A program made the position numbers and the translations under genes. DNA of 64,000 bases from the NCBI GenBank assembly GCA_036497945.1, contig DASXIN010000023.1:80421-144420 (forward strand), written 5' to 3'. Of this stretch, positions 28,861-36,182 are shown one piece after another. The notes beneath the pieces are model-generated. The model searched no databases, was not told the DNA's origin, and was given only the letters and a program-made list of their open reading frames with translations. The stretch is from RYN-230 sp036497945 (GTDB taxonomy: Bacteria; Actinomycetota; Actinomycetes; Streptosporangiales; Streptosporangiaceae). Positions within the stretch are counted from its first letter, which is position 1, and each line of letters starts with the position of its first letter.

Positions 28861-28959
28861 TTACTTCTTGTTGCGCCGCTGCACGCGGGTTTTCCGCAGC
28901 AGCTTGCGGTGCTTCTTCTTAGCCATCCGCTTCCGGCGCTTCTTGATGACGGAGCCCAC
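28861..28959 (-). CDS. small ribosomal protein bS22 (AURKAIP1/COX24-like)
   Basis: A 32-residue, very basic protein (MGSVIKKRRKRMAKKK at the N terminus, ending TRVQRRNKK), nearly identical in pattern to the mycobacterial 30S protein bS22. Short annotated gene lists usually miss it. GTG at 28959 has GAGGG about 8 nt upstream; TAA stops at 28861. It follows the excisionase-like HTH gene on the same strand, an arrangement common in actinobacteria. The product binds near the decoding-site side of the 30S subunit in mycobacteria. Confidence 0.92.
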   Translation of the reverse strand: MGSVIKKRRKRMAKKKHRKLLRKTRVQRRNKK

Positions 28960-29089
28960 GAAACCACCCTCACTCGGGATTGAGGCAACAAGGCGTACGA
29001 CGCATTCGCCCGATGCCGGTTGGCTGGGCACACGCCAGCCTCACAGGCTACCCGCCGCTGCGCCATCCCGGTGCAGTGCCCCAGCGACA

Positions 29090-29293
29090 TCAGCTCGCGG
29101 CTACGAACGAACCCTTCAGATACCGGTTGACCGCCTGCTCGGGAACGCGGAAAGAGCGACCGACCCGGATCGCCTCCAGCTCACCTGAGTGCACCAGCCG
29201 GTAGACGGTCATCTTGGAGACGCGCATGATCGAGGCCACTTCGGCCACGGTCAGGAACTTGACGTCGCTCAGCGGTGTTTCGCCTGCAGCCAT
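29090..29293 (-). CDS. excisionase-family helix-turn-helix protein
   Basis: A 67-residue DNA-binding protein. FLTVAEVASIMRVSKMTVYRLV is the HTH and GELEAIRVGRSFRVPEQAV the wing, as in excisionase/BldC-like families. It is a stable small regulator found in front of the bS22 gene in actinobacteria, and its target is unknown. ATG at 29293 has AGGGAAAAG just upstream. A second BldC-type protein is encoded at 9320 in this window, so two related small regulators are present. Confidence 0.88.
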   Translation of the reverse strand: MAAGETPLSDVKFLTVAEVASIMRVSKMTVYRLVHSGELEAIRVGRSFRVPEQAVNRYLKGSFVAAS

Positions 29294-29364
29294 CTGCTTT
29301 TCCCTCTTCCGCGCGGAGCCGAGTGCGCCTGGCCGGATTCAGCGCATCAGTCACCTCCGTCCCC

Positions 29365-29392
29365 AGCGTAAGTCCTGTGTGGAAAAGGGCAA
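29365..29392 (-). promoter_or_regulatory. candidate promoter of the excisionase-like HTH gene
   Basis: On the minus strand TTGCCC (29387-29392) and TACGCT (29365-29370) are spaced 16 nt apart, in the gap upstream of the ATG at 29293. The -10 fits TANNNT. It is the only reasonable pair in this gap. Confidence 0.35.
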
Positions 29393-29438
29393 CCCCGCCG
29401 CTGGGCCCATCCCAGGTCACACCTTGGCAAAAGCCCGC

Positions 29439-30605
29439 TCAGGGACCGGGGAAAAGGCCGTGGCTGGGAAAGACCGCGCTGCGGGTGGCCATGATCGCCC
29501 GGTCCACCGGATCAGCCGGGTCGTAGCCACCCTCGAACGGGGTGAAGTCGGCCGCCGCCCCCTCGGTCATCCGCTCCGGCGCGGCCACCCCGGTCCGGGC
29601 CAGCGTGTACTCGCGCCACTGCGCCGGAGTCGGCGTGGCCTGGTCGATCGGCTGGCCGGCCGCCTCGGCCAGCAGGTGCGTCCAGGTCCGCGGCACCACC
29701 TGGACCAGCTCGTAGCCGCCGCCCCCGGTGAGCAGCCAGCGGCCGCCCGCGGTCTCGTGCGCGAGCTGGTGCAGCCGCTGATGGGCGACCCGTTGCCCGT
29801 CGATGCTCAGCTCCAGGTGGGCCAGCGGGTCCAGCCGGTGCGTGTCACAGCCGTGCTGGCTGACCAGGATGTCCGGGCGGAATTGGCGCAGCAGCGGTGG
29901 CACCACCGCGTCGAACGCGCGCAGCCAGCCCGCGTCGCCGGTGCCAGCGGGCAGCGCCACGTTGACCGCCAGCCCGCCGGCGTTCGGGCCGCCCGTATCA
30001 CTCGGCAGCCCGGTGCCAGGGAACAGCGTCATCGGGTGCTCGTGCAGGCTGATGGTGAGCACCCGCGGGTCGTCGTAAAAGGCGGCTTCCACCCCGTCGC
30101 CGTGGTGCACGTCGATGTCCACGTAGCCGATCCGGGGCACCCCCGCGGCGAGCAGCCAGCGGATCGCGATGGCCGGGTCGTTGTATACGCAGAACCCGCT
30201 GGCCATCCGGTGCATGGCGTGGTGCAGGCCGCCGGCCACGTTCACGCCGTGCTCGGCGCGCCCCTGGTGCACCGCGGCCGCCGCGCCCAGGGTGGCCCCG
30301 GCGACCAGCGCCGACGCGTCGTGCATGCCCGGGAAGACCGGGTTGTCCGGGGTGCCCAGCCCGAACGACGGGTCCGGCGCGGCCGCCCGCACCGCGTCGA
30401 TGTACTGCGGGTCGTGCACCAGCTCGAGCTGGTCCTGGCTGGCCGGCGACGGCGCCGCGACCAGCACCCCAGCCCCGTCCAGCACCCGTAGCGCCCGGGC
30501 CAGCGCCATGGTCAGGTCCACCCGGACCGGCGCCAGCGGGTGGCCGGGACCGAAGTCGTAACTGGTCAGCCGGTCATCCCAGGCCACGTGCAGGGTGCAG
30601 GTCAT
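29439..30605 (-). CDS. acuC: AcuC-type deacetylase (histone deacetylase superfamily)
   Basis: A 388-residue zinc hydrolase of the arginase/deacetylase fold. AcuC enzymes deacetylate proteins such as acetyl-CoA synthetase in other bacteria. Catalytic segments visible are GGLHHAMHRMASGFCVYND (the His pair), VDIDVHHGDGV (Asp/His zinc ligands) and SQHGCDTH. The C-terminal region carries GGGGY. ATG at 30605 overlaps the proC stop as ATGA, so acuC is translationally coupled to proC. Confidence 0.9.
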   Translation of the reverse strand: MTCTLHVAWDDRLTSYDFGPGHPLAPVRVDLTMALARALRVLDGAGVLVAAPSPASQDQLELVHDPQYIDAVRAAAPDPSFGLGTPDNPVFPGMHDASALVAGATLGAAAAVHQGRAEHGVNVAGGLHHAMHRMASGFCVYNDPAIAIRWLLAAGVPRIGYVDIDVHHGDGVEAAFYDDPRVLTISLHEHPMTLFPGTGLPSDTGGPNAGGLAVNVALPAGTGDAGWLRAFDAVVPPLLRQFRPDILVSQHGCDTHRLDPLAHLELSIDGQRVAHQRLHQLAHETAGGRWLLTGGGGYELVQVVPRTWTHLLAEAAGQPIDQATPTPAQWREYTLARTGVAAPERMTEGAAADFTPFEGGYDPADPVDRAIMATRSAVFPSHGLFPGP

Positions 30606-31396
30606 CCGCTGCCCAGCTCCTGGCCGCGGTCCCGGGCCGCCTCGATCGCGGCCAGGAACGCGGCGCGCACCCCGTGCACCTCCAGCTCGCGGATGGCCGA
30701 GATCGTCGTCCCGCCGGGTGAGGTCACCGCCTCGCGCAGGATCACCGGATGCTCGCCGGTCTCGCGCAGCATGGTGGCCGCGCCGTACACCGCCTGGATG
30801 ACCATTTCCAGCGCCGTGCCGCGCGGCATGCCGAGCAGGATCCCGGCGTCCACCATGGCCTCGACCAGGAAGTACACGTAGGCCGGGCCGCTGCCGGACA
30901 GCGCCGTGGCCGCGTCCTGCTGGGACTCCGGGATGCGCAGCACCTTGCCCACCGGGCGGAGCAGCTCCTCGGCCCGGGTCAGGTGCTCCGGCCGGGCGAA
31001 TGCGCCAGCCGAGATGACGCTCATCGCCTCGTCCACCAGTACCGGGGTGTTCGACATGACCCGGACGACCGGCACGTCCACGCCGAACCGCCGCTCGATG
31101 AACTCCGTGGTGATGCCGGCCGCCACCGAGATGAGCAGCTTGTCCGCGGGCACGTGCGGCGCGATCTCGTCCAGCATGGCGGGCATGTCCTGCGGCTTGA
31201 CCGTGATGATCAGCGTGTCGGCGCTCTTGGCCGCGTCCGCGGCGCTCAGGATGGCCACGCCGTAGGCGGTACGCAGCTGGTCGGCCCGCTCCGGCCGGCG
31301 GACCACGGCGGCCACCCCGGACGGCGGCCGGCCGGCCCGCAGCAGCCCGGAGATGAGCGCCTCGCCCATCTTCCCCGCCCCGAAGATCCCGATCAC
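30602..31396 (-). CDS. proC: pyrroline-5-carboxylate reductase
   Basis: A 264-residue NAD(P)H-dependent enzyme that makes proline from pyrroline-5-carboxylate. The nucleotide fold opens with IGIFGAGKMGEAL (residues 2-14), and the C-terminal ALSGSGPAYVYFLVEAMVDAG signature is intact. It overlaps acuC by ATGA. The proline dehydrogenase gene (proline breakdown) lies just upstream on the same strand, so synthesis and catabolism genes are neighbours and may be co-transcribed. Confidence 0.95.
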   Translation of the reverse strand: MIGIFGAGKMGEALISGLLRAGRPPSGVAAVVRRPERADQLRTAYGVAILSAADAAKSADTLIITVKPQDMPAMLDEIAPHVPADKLLISVAAGITTEFIERRFGVDVPVVRVMSNTPVLVDEAMSVISAGAFARPEHLTRAEELLRPVGKVLRIPESQQDAATALSGSGPAYVYFLVEAMVDAGILLGMPRGTALEMVIQAVYGAATMLRETGEHPVILREAVTSPGGTTISAIRELEVHGVRAAFLAAIEAARDRGQELGSG

Positions 31397-31421
31397 AGGA
31401 GGAGAGCCTACGCCGACCCGG

Positions 31422-32357
31422 TCACCGGGCGGTGGCCAGCGACCGGAGGAAGAACGAGACGTTGGCCGGCCGCTCGGCCAGCCGACGGACCAGGTAGCGG
31501 TACCAGTCGCTGCCGTAGGGCAGGTACACCCGGACCTGCGCGCCGGTGCTGGCCAGCCGGCGCTGCTCGGCCGGGCGGACGCCGTACAGCATCTGGAACT
31601 CGAAGCTCTCCGGCGACCGCGCGGCCAGCGCCGCCTGCGCCGCGGCGATCTGGATCAGCCGCTGGTCGTGGGTGGCCAGCATGGGGTAGCCCGGGCCGTC
31701 CATCAGCACTCGCAGGCAGCGCGCGTAGCTGCGGTCCACCTCGTGCTTGGTGGGGTAGGCCGCGCTGTCCGGCGCGTCGTACGCCCCCTTGCACAGCCGG
31801 ACCCGCGACCCGGGCGTGGCCAGCGTGGCGCAGTCCGCGGCCGACCGGCGCAACTGGGCCTGGATCACACAGCCCAGGTCGGGGTAGTCCGCGCGCAGCT
31901 CGGCCACGATGCGCAGCGTGGCGTCCACCCAGCCGTGCTCCTCCATGTCCACCGTCACGGTGGTGCCGGCCTGCCGGGCCGCCGCGCAGATCCGGGCGAT
32001 GTTCTCGGTGGCCGTCTTCACGCCGTGCTCGGCCAGGCCCAGGCCGACCGCGCTGGGCTTGACGGAGACTTCGGCCCGGCCGTCCCGGGCCAGCCCGGCC
32101 GCGGCCAGCTGGCCGAGCAGCCCGGTGTACTCGGCCGTCACCGCAGCCGCCTGATCCGGGTCCTCGGTGTCCTCGCCCAGGTGGTCCAGGGAGACCAGCA
32201 GGCCGCCGGCCACCAGGTCCCGGGTCACCTGCACCGCGTCCGCGGTAGTCTCGCCGGCCACGTACCGGGCCACCAGGCCCCGGGTGACCGGCGTCGAAGT
32301 GACCAGCTGCCGCGTCCGGTCACTGTCCGACGCGGCCAGCAGCATCCGCCGCAGCAC
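31422..32357 (-). CDS. proline dehydrogenase
   Basis: A 311-residue monofunctional FAD enzyme that oxidises proline to pyrroline-5-carboxylate at the membrane and feeds electrons to quinone. The TIM barrel shows SVKPSAVGLGL, TVDMEEHGWVD, RVRLCKGAY and the C-terminal QMLYGVRPAEQRRL and RVYLPYGSDWYRYLVRRLAERP, which bind substrate and FAD. GTG at 32357 has GGAGGAG upstream. It is 17 nt from ygfZ and 25 nt from proC on the same strand. Confidence 0.93.
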   Translation of the reverse strand: MLRRMLLAASDSDRTRQLVTSTPVTRGLVARYVAGETTADAVQVTRDLVAGGLLVSLDHLGEDTEDPDQAAAVTAEYTGLLGQLAAAGLARDGRAEVSVKPSAVGLGLAEHGVKTATENIARICAAARQAGTTVTVDMEEHGWVDATLRIVAELRADYPDLGCVIQAQLRRSAADCATLATPGSRVRLCKGAYDAPDSAAYPTKHEVDRSYARCLRVLMDGPGYPMLATHDQRLIQIAAAQAALAARSPESFEFQMLYGVRPAEQRRLASTGAQVRVYLPYGSDWYRYLVRRLAERPANVSFFLRSLATAR

Positions 32358-32374
32358 GATCCGCTCCTCCAGTT

Positions 32375-33403
32375 CTAGCGCAGCAGCCCAGGCCGGCGCT
32401 TCAGCGTGACCTTAACGTTCGCCCCCGCGTCGGGCGGCACCAAGACCTCCTGTGTGGCCGGCACGCCGCCCGCCAGCAGCGTGGCGCCGGTCGGCGTCGT
32501 GCGCTTGACCAGCGCGAGCCCGATCGGCCCGAGCTCGTAGTGCCGCGCCGCGGAGCCGACGAACCCGACCGCCGCCCCGTCCAGCTCAACCGGGTCATTA
32601 TGCCCGGGCAGCCGGTCCTCGCTGCCATCCAGGTGCAGGAACACCAGCCGGCGCGGCGGATGGCCCAGGTTGTGCACCCGGGCCACCGTCTCCTGGCCGC
32701 GGTAGCAGCCCTTGTCCAGATGCACCGCCGCGTCGATCCAGCCGACCTCGTGCGGGATGGTCCGGTGGTCGGTGTCCAGCGCGAACCGCGGCCGGTGTGC
32801 CGCGATCCGCAGCGCCTCATACGCCTGCATACCGGCCAGCGCCAGGCCCTGCTCCCGTAGCTGCCGCACTGCGGCCTCCAGCCGGTCCCGCTCGACAAGG
32901 ACATCGATACCGAACGCCCCCCGGATGGCCGCGGCCGTCCCGTCCGGCAGCGGGACATCGGCAGCCGGGCCCAGCAGCGTGAGCACCGCGTACTCGGCGC
33001 TGACATCGGCCGGGTCCACCCGGAGCATGAACCGCATCGACTCCAGGAAGCTGAGCAGCCCGGCCGCTCCCGGGGTGCCCGGCTCCACGTGCACCCATGT
33101 AACAGCGCCGTCGTCGGTCAGCGTCAGGTGATGCTCGATGTGCCCGTTCGGGCTGAGCACCAGCGCCTCGGCCGCGCCACCTGGCCCGAGCTGCTCCAGG
33201 TGCTGGGTGGTCAGGCTGTGCAGCCAGCTCAGCCGGTCCGGGCCGGTGATCCGCAGCACCCCCCGGTTGGACCGGTCCACCAGGCCTGCCGTCAGGTCGA
33301 GGGCGCGTTGCTCGGCGTACGGGTCGCCGTAGTGCGCGGCGACTCCCGTGTCAGGGCCCTCGGCGGGCACGGCACCAGCGACCTTCAGCAGCGGACTGTC
33401 CAT
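32375..33403 (-). CDS. ygfZ: folate-dependent YgfZ protein
   Basis: A 342-residue GcvT-like protein that helps maintain or repair certain iron-sulfur enzymes and binds tetrahydrofolate. The family signature K-G-C-Y-x-G-Q-E is present as KGCYRGQETVARVHNLG. It lies between a Fur-type regulator gene (upstream, 10 nt away) and the proline dehydrogenase gene on the same strand. ATG at 33403. Confidence 0.92.
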   Translation of the reverse strand: MDSPLLKVAGAVPAEGPDTGVAAHYGDPYAEQRALDLTAGLVDRSNRGVLRITGPDRLSWLHSLTTQHLEQLGPGGAAEALVLSPNGHIEHHLTLTDDGAVTWVHVEPGTPGAAGLLSFLESMRFMLRVDPADVSAEYAVLTLLGPAADVPLPDGTAAAIRGAFGIDVLVERDRLEAAVRQLREQGLALAGMQAYEALRIAAHRPRFALDTDHRTIPHEVGWIDAAVHLDKGCYRGQETVARVHNLGHPPRRLVFLHLDGSEDRLPGHNDPVELDGAAVGFVGSAARHYELGPIGLALVKRTTPTGATLLAGGVPATQEVLVPPDAGANVKVTLKRRPGLLR

Positions 33404-33413
33404 ACCTGCCAGG

Positions 33414-33833
33414 CTATGCGCCTGGCCGGCAGTCGGCGCAGCGGCCGAACACGGTGAGGTGGCCGACGTCGGTCTCGAAGCCGTACTTCGCGGCCAGCCC
33501 GGTGACCAGCGGGCTGACTTCCTCCGGCCCGATCTGGGTGATCCGGCCGCACCCCGAGCAGACCAGGTGCACGTGCTCAGCCTCGGCGGCCAGGTGGTAC
33601 CGGGGCGCGCCGTGCCCGAGGTGGGTGTGTGTGACCAGGCCGAGCTGCTCCAGCAGTTCCAGGGCCCGGTAGATGGTGGAGATGTTCACCCCGCGTGCGG
33701 TCTGCTGCACGGTGGCGCAGATTTCCTCCGGGGTGCCGTGCTCCAGTTTGGTGACCGCCTCCAGCACCAGCTGGCGCTGCGGGGTGACGCGGTATCCGCG
33801 TGCCCGCAGCTCCTTGTCCCACGCCTGCGCCAC
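33414..33833 (-). CDS. Fur-family metalloregulator
   Basis: A 139-residue DNA-binding metal sensor. The N-terminal winged helix reads RVTPQRQLVLEAVTKL and GVNISTIYRALELLEQLGL, the metal-site HVHLVCSGCG and the second pair CADC form the structural zinc site, and the sensor His residues lie in HTHLGHG. Which metal it senses (Fe, Zn, Mn or peroxide) cannot be told from sequence alone. GTG at 33833. It is the first gene of the leftward set Fur-ygfZ-proline dehydrogenase and is divergent from the sigma-like gene. Confidence 0.9.
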   Translation of the reverse strand: MAQAWDKELRARGYRVTPQRQLVLEAVTKLEHGTPEEICATVQQTARGVNISTIYRALELLEQLGLVTHTHLGHGAPRYHLAAEAEHVHLVCSGCGRITQIGPEEVSPLVTGLAAKYGFETDVGHLTVFGRCADCRPGA

Positions 33834-33860
33834 GAACTGAGATTAACCCCTTAGCAGGCC

Positions 33861-34628
33861 ATGTCCGCCCGCCGACCAGTTTTGCCCGGCCGCAGAGTCT
33901 ATATGTCTGTGACCGCTGAGGTGCCGAGCTGGCTGGAGCCCTACCCGGACGTCCTGCTCGACGGCCTGCCGGACCGGGCGCCCGGTCCGGAAGCGCGCTA
34001 TGGGACCAGCGAGTCCATGTCGCTGGCCTTCCTGGCCGCGCTGCAATGCCTGCCACCCCAGCAGCGCGCCGTGCTGATCCTGCGCGACGTGCTCGGCTTC
34101 CCGGCCGCCGAGGTGGCCGACATGCTGGACAGCACCGAGCAGGCGGTGACCAGCGCGCTCGGCCGGGCCCGCGCCACGCTGGCCGGCCGGCTGCCGGGCG
34201 CGGACCGCGAGCACCCGCCGCTGCCGCACTCGGCCCGCGAGCGGAAGATCGTCGCCGAGTTCGCCCGGGCGTTCGAGCACAGCGACATGCCAGCCATCCT
34301 GGCCCTGCTGACCGACGATGTGCGGCTGACCATGCCGCCGCTGGCCCTGGAGTACCAGGGCCTGGCGGCCACCGGCCACTTCCTGTCCAGCATCGCGTTC
34401 CGGGACGGCAGCCGGTACCGGCTGCTGCCCACGCACGCCAACCGCCAGCCCGCGTTCGGCTGCTACCTGGTCGATCCGCGGACCACGGTGCTGCACGCGC
34501 ACGGCCTGCTCGTGCTCACCCTGTCCGGCGACCGGATCTCGGCGCTGACCCGGTTCATCGACAACGGGCTGCTGCCGCACTTCGGCTTCCCGCGGACGCT
34601 GCCGCCCAGCTGCCCGGGCGGCGGATAA
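33861..34628 (+). CDS. truncated SigG/SigJ-type ECF sigma factor: region 4 plus SnoaL-like domain, no region 2
   Basis: A 255-residue protein whose sequence starts where the linker of SigG-type ECF sigma factors normally begins (WLEPYPDVLLDGLPDRAPGPEARY). Region 4 follows (LAFLAALQCLPPQQRAVLILRDVLGF and AAEVADMLDSTEQAVTSALGRARATL), then a SnoaL-like domain of about 130 residues, as in these sigma factors. Region 2, which binds core polymerase and the -10 element, is missing: only 27 bp separate the Fur gene from this ORF. It is either a decayed sigma gene or a regulatory relic. ATG at 33903 is an alternative start; neither has a clear ribosome site. Confidence 0.75.
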   Translation: MSARRPVLPGRRVYMSVTAEVPSWLEPYPDVLLDGLPDRAPGPEARYGTSESMSLAFLAALQCLPPQQRAVLILRDVLGFPAAEVADMLDSTEQAVTSALGRARATLAGRLPGADREHPPLPHSARERKIVAEFARAFEHSDMPAILALLTDDVRLTMPPLALEYQGLAATGHFLSSIAFRDGSRYRLLPTHANRQPAFGCYLVDPRTTVLHAHGLLVLTLSGDRISALTRFIDNGLLPHFGFPRTLPPSCPGGG

Positions 34629-34633
34629 CCCAT

Positions 34634-34662
34634 TTGCCTGCCCCGAGGGACTGACATAACCT
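34634..34662 (+). promoter_or_regulatory. promoter of the candidate small RNA / mini-ORF
   Basis: TTGCCT (34634-34639) and TAACCT (34657-34662) are spaced exactly 17 nt. The -10 fits TANNNT. The predicted start is near 34669, about 27 nt before the mini-ORF. Confidence 0.55.
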
Positions 34663-34695
34663 TTCGGCAACGCGGGAAAGGAGGTGGTCCAACGC

Positions 34696-34734
34696 ATGTG
34701 TAGCAGTCGGACTCGCGAGGTGGCTGTCCGCTAG
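34696..34734 (+). CDS. 12-codon mini-ORF behind a near-perfect extended Shine-Dalgarno
   Basis: ATG at 34696 to TAG at 34734 would give MCSSRTREVAVR. The gap between GGAGG (34680-34684) and ATG is 11 nt. A second GAGGTGG lies inside the ORF at 34717-34723. The peptide is unrecognised. It may be a leader peptide or a ribosome-capture site rather than a functional peptide. Confidence 0.4.
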   Translation: MCSSRTREVAVR

Positions 34735-34886
34735 CCGCCGTCCCGCCGAGGCACTGGTGTGCTGTGACCACCGGTGCCATCACCGGCTCGCGCATCGCGC
34801 GCGGCGGCCGGCGAATATCGGCAGACACCGGACCCCCGGGTTGACTGGTCTGTCCAGCCAGTCCCCGCGTTGCTCATCGTGAGCAG

Positions 34887-34910
34887 CCGGGAGCCGCCCG
34901 GGGGTTTTAA
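34887..34910 (+). terminator. intrinsic terminator of the candidate small RNA
   Basis: CCGGG (34887-34891), loop AGCCG, CCCGG (34897-34901) followed by GGGTTTTAATTT. The T-rich run after a GC stem is rare in this GC-rich window, which makes it a good intrinsic terminator on the plus strand. Confidence 0.55.
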
Positions 34911-35075
34911 TTTGCCCGGCGTCAATTTCCTTCGCCTTCCACCTGGTGCCGCGCAGGCCGGACCAGCCACCGGGTCACGCAGCAGCCCAGCTCGCTCTAC
35001 CAGGCAAGGGCGTTCGGCACCTAGTGGCTCGGCTAGCGCTGAGCCGCGGTGCGCCGGCGGTGCCCGGCCAGCCGC

Positions 35076-35576
35076 CTAGCTGACGCGCTTGAGCTGCGCC
35101 GACAGGTGCGGCTGCAGTGGCTGGCCCATGGCCGCCATGTCGAAGGCCCAGCCCAGGTCGGCGCCGATCAGCCCGTACAGCCGGTGCCCGGCGGTGACGT
35201 CCTTGGCCGTGGCGGTCCGGGCGACCACGTCCGTGCTCATCTCGACCTTGGTGCCGGCGATCTCGCCGACGTAGATCTCGGCGATCCCGGTCGGCTCGGC
35301 CAGCACCACCTCGATCTGCCCATCGGGCTGCGGGCGCCAGTAGCCGGTCTCGGTGTGCGACGGGCGGATCAGGTTGCCGTCCTCGTCGAGCAGCCAGGTC
35401 CGGCTGGAGTAGATCAGGAATGGCTTGCCGATGTGGCTGAAGGTGATCTCCTGGCCGAACCGGAAGCTCTCGATGGTCGGGTACCCGCCGACCCCGGCGC
35501 CCTCCCAGCGGCCCAGCAGGAAGCGCACCGGTTCCAGGTCGGGATGGGGTTCCGGCAGGTCTGGCTGGCTAGGCAT
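35076..35576 (-). CDS. nitrobindin-like (FABP-family, DUF1794) protein
   Basis: A 166-residue beta-barrel protein. The signature GRWEGAGVGGYPTI (residues 27-40, consensus GxWxGxGxGxYPTI) and the C-terminal PLQPHLSAQLKRV with its likely haem-ligand His are those of bacterial nitrobindins, ferric haem proteins that react with NO or peroxynitrite. The exact role is not known. ATG at 35576 overlaps the end of the small membrane protein gene by 8 nt, so the two are probably co-translated. Confidence 0.85.
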   Translation of the reverse strand: MPSQPDLPEPHPDLEPVRFLLGRWEGAGVGGYPTIESFRFGQEITFSHIGKPFLIYSSRTWLLDEDGNLIRPSHTETGYWRPQPDGQIEVVLAEPTGIAEIYVGEIAGTKVEMSTDVVARTATAKDVTAGHRLYGLIGADLGWAFDMAAMGQPLQPHLSAQLKRVS

Positions 35577-35709
35577 CGGGCCGCTCCCCGGCCGCGTCGA
35601 CGCCCACTCCCCGGGTGGTGCGCAGCAGCCGCATAGCTAGCAGCGCGGCCAGCACCACGACCACGGCGAACGCGCCCACCAGGAGAAGCCCGGTGACGAT
35701 TCCGTGCAT
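35569..35709 (-). CDS. small single-pass membrane protein
   Basis: A 46-residue protein that is mostly one hydrophobic helix (IVTGLLLVGAFAVVVVLAAL) followed by a basic MRLLRTTRG tail. ATG at 35709 is chosen because GGAGGGAGGACGATC precedes it; the longer open frame to 35793 has no ribosome site. It overlaps nitrobindin and is divergent from dsrE. Unknown function. Confidence 0.65.
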   Translation of the reverse strand: MHGIVTGLLLVGAFAVVVVLAALLAMRLLRTTRGVGVDAAGERPDA

Positions 35710-35807
35710 GATCGTCCTCCCTCCTGCCTCCAGCAGTGTACGGAGGGGCGGGGCTGGGCGGGGGCGTCCGCCATGCCGGCCCCGGCGTGTCACGTTAAGG
35801 TGCCAGC

Positions 35808-36173
35808 ATGAGCGCGCGCAGCCTCGTCATCAAGATCACCGCAGGCAAGGACGACCCGGAACGCTGCAACCAGGGATTCAACGTGGCCGCGGCTGCGGTG
35901 GCCAGCGGAATCACGACGTCACTGTGGCTGACCGGGGAGGCGTCCTGGTTCGCGCTGCCGGGGCGGGCCGACGATTTCAGCCTGCCGCACGCGCCGCCGC
36001 TGGCCGACCTGCTGGCCAGTGTGCTGGCCACCGGGACGGTGACGCTGTGCACCCAGTGCGCGGCCCGGCGGGACATCGTCCCGGCGGACACCATCCAGGG
36101 TGTGCGCATCGCGGGCGCGGCCACGTTCGTGGCCGAGGCGTGCGCGGACGGCGCGCAGGCGCTCGTCTACTGA
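35808..36173 (+). CDS. DsrE-family protein
   Basis: A 121-residue DsrE/DsrF-fold protein (VIKITAGKDDPERCNQGFNVAAAAVASG opening; LCTQCAARRDI with two cysteines in CTQC). DsrE-like proteins carry or transfer sulfur in related families; here the conserved Cys pair is present but the partner is unknown. ATG at 35808 is clear. It is convergent with gatD, 9 nt apart. Confidence 0.82.
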   Translation: MSARSLVIKITAGKDDPERCNQGFNVAAAAVASGITTSLWLTGEASWFALPGRADDFSLPHAPPLADLLASVLATGTVTLCTQCAARRDIVPADTIQGVRIAGAATFVAEACADGAQALVY

Positions 36174-36182
36174 GCTTCGGGG

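Larger units (their letters stand above)
34669..34910 (+). ncRNA. candidate small structured RNA with extended anti-16S segment
   Basis: The stretch between the sigma-like gene and the nitrobindin gene has no protein-like frame but is well organised on the plus strand. In order it has a promoter; GAAAGGAGGTGGTCCA (34676-34691), which complements the 16S rRNA 3' end over 16 nt with one G-U pair; a 12-codon ORF; a 10-bp stem (34750-34759 with 34769-34778); a 6-bp stem GACTGG/CCAGTC (34843-34863); and a terminator. This predicts a transcript of about 240 nt. No Rfam family is recognised. That it is a regulatory or dual-function RNA is an inference from this layout. Confidence 0.45.

Noticed and set aside
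34774..35079. A 101-codon plus-strand frame in the gap before nitrobindin
   Set aside because: No ribosome site, weak codon bias, and it runs through the candidate terminator; read as non-coding.
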